A DNA stretch of 64,000 nucleotides from Malurus cyaneus samueli (Eukaryota > Chordata > Aves > Passeriformes > Maluridae), in the NCBI GenBank assembly GCA_009741485.1, contig CM019216.1:22915119-22979118 (forward strand). Direction: 5' to 3'. Shown in pieces: positions 13,401-25,100 of the stretch (positions are counted from its first letter, which is position 1; each line of letters starts with the position of its first letter). The notes below the pieces were generated by a model. It was not told the origin of the DNA. It worked only from the letters and a program-made list of their open reading frames with translations, and ran no database searches. Both the position numbers and the translations under genes were made by a program.

Positions 13401-14439
13401 TGTATTGCATATTTACATATTGCGCAATATAACATATACTGCAAAACCAAAAAACAACAAATGAAACACTCTTTGTAGTTATGAGCTTCCATCAGGAGAA
13501 AGACATTTTCGGTGATGTCTTAACAGTCTAAATCTTCTGATAAATTCTCACCTACCTTAAGTGGAACAATACTACATACTTTGATAAGCAGAAAATTGGG
13601 AAAAAGTGTCAGAAAATCAATACAAAGCACTTTAGTTCTTTAAGCTTATGGCAGACAACCAAGGAGCTTTAACTTGTCAATATACCTTCAGGAGAGTGAG
13701 CAGAGTGGCCTGATATGACTTCTGGAAAAACACCTAGTGCTTGCATTTTGTACCAAGAAAAAAGACCATAACACAGAATAACACAATATACTGGAATATT
13801 GCCAGATTTTTTTTACATGAAAAGCACTTTTTATATAAATACTGGGAGAGGAAAGAAGTTTGTAAAGAAAAAATCAGAAATTATATAATAATGGTTTCCC
13901 CATTGTAAAAATGGACTTAGATTCTTCAAGATACATAGATGATGTCCTCTATGAAAAAAATCCTGCTTATCAACAGAATAACCTACAAATTTTTTATATT
14001 AATTCAAGTTTTAAACATTTCAATAGCACCCCAGAAGGCAATAGTTGTTAAAAGGGTTCTCTGCTGAATCTGGAATAAGAGGTATCTTGTTTCATCATCT
14101 ATATGTTCTCCCTACAGGAAAAAGTTATGGTATCTTTCACAGAAGTTTGATTCAATCCATGTGAACTATATAGACAGATTCTGACCGTGTTCATTGCCAG
14201 GAGAGTCAGATGCACTGAAATTTCATTTTAATGCACATTTAGTTTTTTGAGAAATGAGGTTCTCTAGTTCTGAAAGATGCATAGCTAGCAATTCTCAGCT
14301 CCTCCTCTGAAAGGCTGACCAACCTTGAAATACACTACTCCTGAGACTGACAATGACACCTCTTCTCTGAAGCAGTGACAGGACTGTGGTAGCTCAGTTC
14401 TTACAAGACTAGATTTCCAGACTAGACTGCACAGACTAG
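13401..14439. other. Intergenic, nothing recognised
   Basis: AT-rich, no coding pattern and no named repeat. Confidence 0.45.
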
Positions 14440-15278
14440 AAAGATAGAATGCCATCCACAGGGACATGACAAGGTCAGGAAGTGGGCTTTATGAGAGGTT
14501 TAATGAGACCAAGTGCAAGGTGCTGCATTGGGTCAGGGCAACCCTTGGTATCAATCCAGGCTGGGGGATGAACAAATCCAAAGCAGCTCTGATGGGAAGG
14601 ACTTGGGGGTGCTGGTGGATGAGAGGCTGGAGCTGGACATGACCTGGAAATGTCAACCTGTAACCCAGAAAGCCAAACGTGTCCTGGACTGCATCAAAAG
14701 CAGCATGGCCAGCAGGGCAAGGGATGGGATCTTTCCCCTCTGCTCCCCTCTGATGAGAGCCAACCTGAACACTGCATCGAGCTTTGGGGTCCCCGGCACT
14801 GGAAAGACGTGATCTATTGGAGCAAGTGCAGAGGAGTGAGGCCAAGATGGTCAGAGGGATGGAGCACCTCTCCTGTGAGGAAAGATTGAGAGAATTGGGA
14901 TTGTTCAAGCTGGAAAAGAGAAGGCTTTGGAGTGACCTAACTGAGGCGTTTAAATACCTGAAGGCAGCCTACAAGACACTATTTACAAGAGCATGTAGTG
15001 ACAGGACAAGAGGGAATGGCTTCAGACAGAAAGGAGTAGGTTCAGATTAGATGTTAGGAAGAAATAATGAGAGGGTGGTGAGGCACTGGAACACAGGCCC
15101 AGAGGAGTTGTGGGTGCCCCATCTCTGACACATCCCCAACCTCCAAGAACAGGTTGGATAGAGCTTTGAGCAATCTGGTCTAGTAGAAGATGTCCCTGCC
15201 CATGGCAGGGTGGTTGGAACTAGCTGATCCTTAAGGTCCCTTCCAACCCAAGCCATTCTATGCTTTTATGGTTTTATC
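14440..15278 (+). mobile_element. CR1 LINE, 5'-truncated copy with complete 3' end
   Basis: About 840 bp with the standard CR1 progression: ccaagtgcaaggtgctgcat, ggtgctggtggatgagaggc, agggatggagcacctctcct, agaggagttgtgggtgcccc, and the tail ggtcccttccaacccaagcc with cattctatg. The overlapping short ORFs in several frames are pieces of a frameshifted reverse-transcriptase ORF. Five-prime truncation is typical of CR1 target-primed insertion. The clear family text suggests a bird-lineage copy younger than the one at 2190. Confidence 0.92.
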
Positions 15279-17999
15279 CTTTTACTTTTTTTTATTTGTT
15301 AAGACTATGATATCTTTCAATTAATTTAATGAAGAACTGAGAATGATACATACACAAACACACATATATATAAATATATATACAGCTATATATTCACTTA
15401 TATACATGTATATATTCACCAAATAAATCTGCACATGTGGAAACCATCTGTGACATCTGGTCATTTACTAAATCATATATATGTTTATATGGACACATCA
15501 CTCCAAATGTATTTACTCCAAACTTCTTTAAGATCATGATCCTTAGAGGTGAAAACTGCTGAGCTCCATCCATACAGCACTAGGCTTCCATTAAGAAATT
15601 CAATTCCCACATTACTTTTCCATTCTGCATCTTTATGTCCAAGTACATTCCTCACTATCTGAGAGAAAACAGCAATCAGTGAGCACAGTGAAGTGGTAAA
15701 TATTAAATCTATGTTATGCACAAAGAGATATTGTAAATTGAAGTCATATTAAAACTTCAGTGTAGTGTAGTGAACCGTAGTATCTCTACTGACACCAAGA
15801 GGCACCAGACCTGCCAAGGAGGATATTTCTTAACTCAAGTTTAGACAGCAACATGCTACTAAAAAAACACCCAGAATTTTTTTTTGCATCTTGCACTCTG
15901 CTTAAAAATTAGCCCAAGATCCAGTTTCAAAGACTGTCATCAGGAGAGCAAGTAAGTAAACGTCAGCTAACAGAGTTTTTAGTAACTATTTCCAGAGAAT
16001 ATCTGGTAGCTAGATGGTGACATGTTTCACTGTGATTTTTTTAATTCACAGCTTCTAATTGAAGATCAACATCTGCATATAGTTTGCACCAATAGTAAAT
16101 AAGTCTCTTTCCTGTGGAACATTAACCTGATAAGACTCAAGTTTATACCATTTGTTTAGCCTCTTACTGTAATATTGGATGAAGATCTGGAAACTAATTC
16201 ATATTCTCAATTAAAGGATTAAATCGAGATACAGTCTTGGACATTACTGTATAATCCCACTATATCAGATGAAGTCACAAAATTAAATGATTGTGAAGTC
16301 TGCTGAGTTCTGGCTTGATAAAATATTTTAAGATGCAATAATTGAAATAACAGCTTCCTAGGCTATAATGTATGCATTTCAATGGGATGCAAGACACTTC
16401 CTATACAGCTCCCAGGTATTTAATAAAGTAGAACCACATGTTCAAAGTGTTTCTCTTCATTTATTTAAGCTATGTTGTTACTAACTTTTTAAAAGGCACC
16501 TGTACAGACTGGTGTCTAGAATGTCCTCTAGAAAATTCCAACTTGTCAAAACCAAAGTCTTACTGTAGAAATGTGACAATTGCACAAACTCAAATTCAGA
16601 GCAAAATACCAAAGCAGCAACACTAAAGCTCAAAGCATCCAAAGAGCTCAGCAGTTTAGGCAATCAAATAAAGTCAGCTTTAAATCTCCCCCTTTTGCAG
16701 GTCAAGAGTTTGAAGTCAGTTTTACATTCAGTGAAGCCTCTTAATTACTCAGTTTACTAAGTCAGTCTTTCTTACTATCTTACTATACAAAGTGAAATCA
16801 GTCCAACATGAGATTTTGCTCTAAAACTGTAACTAGATAAGACTGTACTCTTCGAGCAGCTCTGCACAGAAATACTCATGCGAGGCCAGGCTAAGCTACT
16901 TCAGATACCAAAAGGAGTAGAGGGAAAGTAACTCTTGTTTGCATCAACAACAACAACAATTAAGACAAATCTTCCTCAGCTGCCTGACAAGATGACAACC
17001 AGAAGACCAACCACTTTTAGAAGAGCTCTCGCAGAGCTAAATTGGGAAGAATTTCATGGGAAACTTCCACGAAGGATAAAAGGAGCTAGCAGGCACTGCG
17101 AGTTTTTCCAAAACTCTCTTCCTGGAAGCACAAAAACAGTTCATCCCCTTTAAATGTTGAGAAGCAGGCAGACCAAGAGACCATGTTGGCTTAGCTGTGA
17201 GCTTCCGAGTCTGCTCAAAAGAGAAGTGTACCAGAGTTGCAAAAGCAGACAAACGCCTGTCAAGAAATACAAGGGCACTGCCATGGTGCACAGAAATGCA
17301 GACAGAAAGCTAAAGCTGTGCTCAAACAGAAATTAACCAGACATATCAAAACCTACAAGAAAGGGTCAGTAAAGAGATTGGAATTAACTCATAGATCCTC
17401 AGAGAGCCATTCAGGAACAACCCTCCAATAGGACTAATGGGGTGAAAAAAACACCACTACTTTTAAAATTAGGTAATTTTAATTGATATATGTGGTAATT
17501 TTTTAAAAAATGAAATCATAACCAAAGCTACCAATGAGACTGGCTACGAATCAAGAGGATTTTTCTACAAGTAAGGAATCCTGGTCTTCTGTTTGCATTC
17601 ACTGTAGTCAGAGATCCTTCTGAGTTGCTTTTGTTTGGTTGGTTTTGGTTTCGGTTTTGCTTCCTCTCAGACTCATCATTCACACCACGATACATCTTAT
17701 TGGAAAGTGTGTCTTTTATTTTACCTTGAATGTCAAGCATATTAACATATTAAGTCTCTGATAATAGGACAACAGAAAAACAACACATTATAAAAAGTGA
17801 CTCATGAAGCATCAGTTAAGGACTCTGCCTTAATTTAAGAAATGGATTTTAAATTCTCTGGGAACTGTGCCTTTGCTCTTTATGTAAAAGCAAGCAATAC
17901 ACTTCATTAGCAAAGCATACAATGAAAATTACACACAACTGGCTTAAAATGAAAAAAGGAAACAGCATAACAAACATTACAGCAGGTCAGCCACCAGTT
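15279..17999. other. Intergenic, no gene recognised
   Basis: Contains AT-rich dinucleotide sequence at 15361-15485. Short ORFs at 16935-17431 have no family resemblance I can name. Confidence 0.4.
15361..15420 (+). repeat. Degenerate (TA)n / (CA)n microsatellite
   Basis: Alternating cacacatatatataaata and tatatacatgtatatattca stretches; interrupted and low complexity. Confidence 0.8.
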
Positions 18000-18946
18000 A
18001 GACCTTTCTCCTTATAAATCTGCTTCCTCAATTTGGCAACACAGTCTTGAGGAGAAACAGCAAAAGGGTACATAACTTGATACTTCATTACACAGAACTG
18101 TTACACTGGGGTTGTGCAAACAATTTTAATCTTTAATTTTGTCAAATCATAGCTACAAACAAGCTATTACAATCTTTTGCTTTTTTAATTTCAATGCTAT
18201 TTTCATGTGAGTTGAATGACCCACATGGAAACTTTTGATCTTTAGTAGCTGACAGTACCACCCTCAATGAAACCTCGGCCCTTGAACCTCTAGTTCTGCC
18301 TTTGCATTTCACCTTGGTTTTAAGCAGAGCTGTATGGCAAAATAGGTGATATTTCTTCCATGATGAGTCCAGATATCTCTCTTAACTTATAAAAATCTGA
18401 TACACACTTTCAGTCACAAAACACCAGGAATTATGACATATGAAATGTACACAAGGCAATGAAATTTGCACAAATATGAAATCAAAGCCAGCCATACTCT
18501 TTCAAAATCAAATACTATGTATGTTGGCTGCATGTGAAAAATTTCACAGTTATTTGTACCTGACCAATGCCATTTAACACCTAATTCTGTTCCCAGTGGT
18601 GTTCCCAGCAATTTTGCAAATGATTTCCTTCTACAAAAAAGAGGTAAAAGGAGAATGACAGGACAGTTAAATACTAAATATCAAATATTAATTTTATTTC
18701 TATTAAAACAGATAATCTTTTCAAACATTTAAGATTCAACCAGTGCAAGGTATAATAAAAGTGATTGCAGTTTTGGAGTTTCTTGTCTAAATGAATGTAT
18801 CACCTTCGGGATTATTATTTATAATGCTTTTAATGCTAGAGGTACTTTTGTTCCTTCTTTGGGATTATTGCTGGTCACCTTCCTGAGATTTGAAAGACCA
18901 TGAAAGATAAGCACCGTATTATTCCCCTAAATTATCATATTACAAA
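18000..18946 (-). other. COL21A1: Probable COL21A1 3' UTR with poly(A) signal candidates
   Basis: The stop codon at 18947 is followed by non-coding sequence. Candidate poly(A) signals read on the minus strand are ATTAAA (plus 18829-18834) and canonical AATAAA (plus 18693-18698, about 250 nt past the stop). The true cleavage site cannot be decided from sequence alone, and the left edge given is a guess. No other gene is seen in this interval. Confidence 0.45.
18693..18698 (-). promoter_or_regulatory. Candidate poly(A) signal AATAAA for COL21A1
   Basis: Plus-strand tttatt reads AATAAA on the gene strand and is the first canonical hexamer downstream of the stop codon. The sequence is AT-rich, so chance hexamers are frequent; transcript 3' ends would be needed to confirm use. 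Confidence 0.35.
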
Positions 18947-19134
18947 TTAATAATTTGGTCCTTTTCTAAATGGATCTCTCCCCACAATTACACTAAAACA
19001 CAGTGATGGGTCACAAATTCCAGGGGGTCCAACTGGTCCTGGCATTCCTGGAGTGCCACGATCTCCATCTTTACCAGGCTGCCCACGCTCTCCAGGACGT
19101 CCTTCCATACTCATCCCTGGTGGACCTTCAGGAC
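18947..19134 (-). CDS. COL21A1: COL21A1 terminal coding exon e20 (end of COL1, NC1, stop)
   Basis: Starts GT CCT GAA, completing Gly to read [24 protein letters not shown] is a four-residue interruption recalled as GISKEG in human. It continues [16 protein letters not shown], then GPVGPPG and NC1: [23 protein letters not shown] and stop TAA at 18947-18949. The two cysteines four residues apart at the COL1/NC1 junction are the FACIT hallmark thought to crosslink the three chains. The acceptor is ttcttaag, phase 1. The 3' UTR continues to lower coordinates. Confidence 0.96.
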
Positions 19135-22100
19135 CTTAAGAACACACATGCAATAAATAAATAAATAAATAAATACATTGCTATTAAAATGAAAATGAGC
19201 AACTATGGACCCACAACGTTCCCACTTTTTGGCAAAGTATGCAGATAAAGAAAATTTCATTTTCTGCAAAAGACACTTTTTTGTCACAAACTGCTTTTAT
19301 ATTTATATTAACAACATGATACCTTACAAAGTTTTTTTTAAAGCACATGGAAAACACTTTCAAAAAAAAGTAGTGTTTAAAGGAAAAGAGGAAAATCTGG
19401 TTGTGTGCACTATTCTATTTTATCTTATAAATTGGAAGCACCATGACAAAAATCAGTCCCCCTATTTCTATTTGTTTCTCTGGCTTTGGATCAGGCCCTA
19501 ATACCTCTTCCAAATACTCAACTTTACTTTTTGTATGCATACACTAATGTTAGAAGAATATTTTCTCTTACTAAGCAATACATAAAAGTCACAGGATCGT
19601 ATCAGGGCTCAGTTTTCAGATAATGGTTGACTTCAGGATCCATCTCTCAAGAAATAGCAGTCTCTATAGAGATAGATGTTATCTCTATAGAGACAGTCTC
19701 TACAGGACCTGTCTTATATTAAATTATGTATTATATGGCAATTTATAAGGTATGCAAGAGACAGGCATTACCCTAAAACATATATGGTAATTAGGATGTG
19801 TACAAACTATGTAAGTTTTTCCAAATCACATCAACATTTTTTCTAAAACACATTTTAAAAAATTATTACCATGGACTGAATCCGCACACCTGAACCACCC
19901 CTCACCTGGAGGTCCTGGGGGACCTTGGATCCCAGGAACCCCAACTCCTTGATTGCCTTTTGCACCATTTTTCCCTGGCAGTCCTGTGAATTAGCAAACA
20001 CATGAATATCTTTGCACATCATTTTCATTCAATGAAGTCGGGAAATCAGCATTTGATAATATTTATTGAATTAAATATGTAATATTTCAAAAGTAAATAA
20101 TGGGATGTCAAACAAGCCTTTTTTGGTAACCTGTACAGTGTGACAGGGTTCCAAATGATCCTAATTTCTACTGAATTTAGAGCTGATGTAGCAACAGTTA
20201 AGCAGACAGCCTCTATCAGCAGAGGGAATACATGATAGGTAATTAAGAAATCTGCTGTCATTGCCTTCCTATCAGCCAAGTTTTTAATATGTTGTGTGAA
20301 GGAGGTATAAATTTTTCACCATAATCCCTGTAGAATACAGAATATATACAAAATGTTTCACAACACACCTAGCAGAATTAAATCTCCACCAAAGAACTAG
20401 TGAGGGTCAAAATATGAGCTCTGTTATACTAGTAAAACCCAGTAAATTCAGCCTCCCCATAGAAACATATATCTAATTTTCCAACGTCTATGGAATAACC
20501 AGAACTGCTAGTGTCAGCTCCAGAGGCAAACTGCATATTCTCCTACTGGAGATTTAAATCATAAAAGCACTACAGGCAAATCATCATTACATTCAAAATT
20601 AATTTGGTCATAGGTCACAGTTAATCATAGGTCACAGTTAATAAGTCACAAAGAAAGTAAATATTTATCTTTCCTCAGCTTACCATTGGCACTTTACTAG
20701 CTAGCTGTATTTCATATGGCTTTCCTGATTATTTTGATGCTACCAGTTACCAAATTGTAGGCTCCACCCAGTTTCTTGTTCTAGTTCCAGACTATACATG
20801 CATACTTAACATGAAGTCTGCAAATACATCACAGAAATAAGCTGGAAAGCTTGGACAGCTGAGTTACCTGACAACATAAGCCTTAACCTGCTTAAAAAGA
20901 ATCCAGAATTAAGTCTAAGAAAATCATAAAAAAAAAAGCAAGAATCCTTTTGAGATACAGAGAACAAAAGGAAAATAAGTCAGGAAATCAGAGTGAATAC
21001 AAAAGCTGTTTAATGTCAAAAATCAGCACAGATAGTAAGTAGCCAATGAATAAATACTGTTCCATAAAATGGCAGAAACAAACAAATTTGGAAGAAAAAA
21101 CAGAAAACATGGAAATACTTTGAAATCTATGTCTAGGCATATTTGATCTGAAAAAAATCATCTAAATGCAGGTAGAAATATTTACATTAATTTAAGAACT
21201 CTATAAAAGGATCAAATCAGGGTTTGACAATAATAGAACTGAACAGTAACTATCTTGTTGCATTCTTGTGTTGTCTTTTCTGTCATATGTTCCCCAAAAA
21301 CAGTAGAACGTCCACACTGCTCCATGTCGGCAATTCCACTCAGTCATACAGCCCAGCTATTCTCTTACTCCACCCTGCATTAATCCCATTCAAAACGAGA
21401 AGCAGAAAATCAAGTTATAAAGGTCTTTAGCACCATGACACGTGCACACTGTACCTCTTGTCCCACGAGCCCCAGGGCGACCTGGGATGCCCATCAGCCC
21501 TGGAATGCCATCATTCCCTGGTAAACCAGGAAACCCTCTCGGGCCTTCAGGGCCTCTTGGACCTGGTGGTCCTGGAAGTCCTGGGTGAGCACTTTGGGCC
21601 TGACAGTGATTACAGTTTTGCAGTCTTCCACTCTGGAGAATGGCAGGCAACTGGGCTGCGAGAATTCAAACAAAAAATTGCTGAAAGTGTTGTAACAATA
21701 AAAGGATTGCCCTCAACCACTAATACAAAATCATCTCCCTCTCTTAAGAGAATATAACATCTTTAGGAAACAAGATGGTTAAGTATGGAACCTGTGATGT
21801 AGAAATATAGTTCTACATGTGTAAGAAAACAAATGATAAATCAGCAATATGCTGTTTTAGTAAGCATTGCTGTAATTATCAGGAAACTTCTTTCGCGTTT
21901 CAAACAAGGAAACGACACTAAAGAGGTTTCAAACTTACTTCTCAGTACATCTGAACACACGTGTCGAATAAATTCTTCTGAAAATTCTCGTGCCTGAATT
22001 GAACAGAGAACAGTTAAAACAACAGAGAACGTGCATTTCTTTGTGTTTTTTAAGGTACCCAAAAGGAAAAGGTTGAAGTCCTATACATACAGGTTTTCCA

Positions 22101-25100
22101 TCTGATCCAGGTGGTCCCGGGGGTCCTCTATCGCCAGGCTGACCTCTGAGACCAGGAGGTCCAATCAAACCCTGGATACCAGATTCTCCTTTCTGTCCAC
22201 TGACACCTTGAATGCCTGGATCTCCTTTCTCACCTTTCTGGAACGAAAAATCGATGAAAAGCCAATTGTATCTTCACAGATCATTTGGAAGCTAGGTAGC
22301 ACCAAACAAACTTGTTCTGACACAATGTTTATTGAGGATCTTCATAAAGTTAATGTGGTGTCAGTGAAAATTAACTTGATATTGATCAGATCTATTTGCT
22401 AAAAATGCACTGAAGTTTTCAGATTCCTTAGTAACTGTTTCAGAAAAAATTACCAAATAGAACTAGAAATAAATTACCTTTTCTTAAAGACCCATTTTAC
22501 TTACCAATTAATAATTATAAACACATGGAAGAAGGGTTTTATCTACTTTGCCCTGAGAATTAGAATTTTTTTAATAGTGTGTTAAAATGCTTAGAAGGCT
22601 GGAAAAATTGGATATGAAATTCTGACACCACTGAAGTTCTTGGAAACATACTATAATAATCAGGCCTTTTACCTTACATTTGTCTGCATATGACAAAGGA
22701 AAAAATAATTCGATTTCAGTTAGGGATTTTTTCTGTTTCTTTTTTCCCCATCTGACTGATAGTAACTGTAATCTATTTGCTTCCCTGGAAAAGGTTAAAA
22801 AAATGCTGGAAAATATTTTGATGTATCTTCTACAGAGCAATGGCTCTATATATGGAATTACCTACTGCAATAGTTCATGTGGAACTCTTTCCCTGCTCGG
22901 GAGCCAACAAAACATCAGTATGTGCCCAGGATTCAAGTCAGCATAGTACGTTTGCTCCCTTGTGAGTTTTCTTCCATTTTTGCACAGCTTCTGCATAATG
23001 TTATCAGTCGCTGCAAAATTTTCTTTTTCCATATTCAACTATTTTAGATGGAATCATGAGAATAGGACTATTATATATGGCAAATGTATTGAAGCAACTA
23101 ATAGAAGTTCAAGAGCTCCTCATGCATAGTCTCCATAGACTTACTCTGTATTTTAAATTATGGTATTTATATTATTTTGAAAAAAATATTATTTATCAAA
23201 ATTCTTCAGATCAGAAAAATTCAAAGCTTCCTGGCTTGGTCTCTGTTAGACACAATGCCCAGAGTTCTCCACCTAAATTACTACAAGTTAGCAAGCTTTA
23301 AATACAGTGTCATATAAATCTGTTTTATGAGCTAGCCCGTAAAATCATGGGAGTTCATGCTCTTGAAGAAAGAGAAATGAGACAAAATGTGACAGATGTC
23401 AGTCAAGTGCCTCAGAGAACTGCTGCAAAGATGGCCAGTTCAGGTGCATGACCTGAAAAGCAGACCACACCTTCAAAAATCATATATTAATTCAGATAAA
23501 ACTTCTTCCAAAGTTGTACTTGCAATTTATTTTCTTGATATTGTCATCTAGAATGTTATAGTCACAGAGAATTGATCCTCTTGGTTACCCCATGTAGACT
23601 TGCACTCGTTCATTTCTATTACATAATTGTAAAGGTGTTTTTTTCATTTAAAGAGTCAGCAAGGCTAAGAGATAAACACAAGGTGCTTATGTAGCTACCT
23701 ATGGCTATACTAGAAATGGTATGTGCTAAGATCCAAAATCATGCTGGTTTGATAGCCAGGAGGGGTTTGGGTTTTTTTTTATTGTTTTAATTTTAATTAC
23801 TTTTACCACTGTGGACTATATTTACATGAAAAACTTGCAAGTTGAGCCATCTGAATTAAATGTTCAAGGGGATAGAAAGCATTAAGAACCAGAGAATGGT
23901 GGGAAAATGGCATCTACTGCAGAAAAAACATTAGAGGCAAGAAGCCAGTATGAAAACACCAGGCGAAAATGTTGGAAGCATCAGCAGAACTGCCTGAAGA
24001 ACTTGCCAAGAAGCAAATGAAACTGCAGGGGGAAAATTTTCTGCAGTATATCCTGGTCTTTTAATGCTCAGCCACATCCCATGTGTGGCCTTGTTTGCTG
24101 ACCCTTGCTATTGGCAAAGAAAAGTTAAGAAAGGAAAAAAGCTCACTAAGTGCTGAGACTTACAGACTGAAGAAACTTTTTATTGAGAAATCAGAGTATA
24201 ACAAAAAATTTATTTTCTATAAATAGAAAATAAACTAATTTTATAGGTCTGATAAGTAAACACAATGACACTATTACAGTTTAATAAATAGCCAAAACTA
24301 TATTTAAATGATTTCCAGTAGAAATAATATTGATTGCCAATATTACAATAGCAAATAGGTAGGGAATTTTAACAAAGTCCAAGGACCATCATAAAAGATC
24401 ACTTACCCCTTTTTGCAATATAAAAAGATTAAGTCATAATTGTAATTTCACATCTTTATTATATCCTATAAACTGCAAATGAAGTATTTAACCACAGAAG
24501 CTTATGAAGAGGCTAATAATATAGTTTATAAATGCTATAAATTTTGTTTTTTATATTTTTATTTATTTCACAAAATTGATTAGTGCACTTTCCCAAATAT
24601 TAATGATTTATCTACCAGTCTAGTATTATAATTAAGATTAGATGCTTTTCCCATATATATGCTGAATGCAATACATTTAATTTGAGCGTTATCTTATTAT
24701 TAATCAAGATATAACGATAGCTCAGCTATGCTACTTTTATAACAACATAGATATAGAACAAAGGGAAGATGGTCTATATAAGTTGCTACGTTTAATTAGT
24801 ATTTGATTAAAGACTTATTCCCCAACTAATAATGTCTCAATCGTCAAACACTTAATGAGTAATTACATTAATTCTTATTGTCACACTTTAAATATTGAAA
24901 TAAAAAATAACCAACAAAATTATTATTTTACATACCAATTTTTAAACAACATGAAATACAAAGATTCTTTTTTCTCTAGTTGATTCCTTTGTTCAACCAG
25001 TCCTTCCTCCTTTTTTTTTCAGTTGGTTTCTTGGCTTTTCAATTCTCTTAAATTATATGCTTGACTTCAATTATTTTTAATGAAATATATATTTCATTCT

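Noticed and set aside
14489..15256. Several ORFs of 60-139 codons on both strands
   Set aside because: They lie wholly inside the CR1 LINE copy and are frames of a broken reverse-transcriptase ORF or its antisense.
16935..17431. Lys/Arg-rich overlapping ORFs
   Set aside because: Three frames overlap without homology, and composition is explained by A-rich sequence.
20608..20641. Two AGGTCA motifs resembling nuclear-receptor half-sites
   Set aside because: They arise from one 17-bp tandem duplication; the spacing is too wide for a standard response element.
21390..22168. Two apparent small collagen ORFs read through genomic sequence
   Set aside because: They are COL21A1 exons e16-e18 read together with intron sequence; splice sites show the true boundaries.
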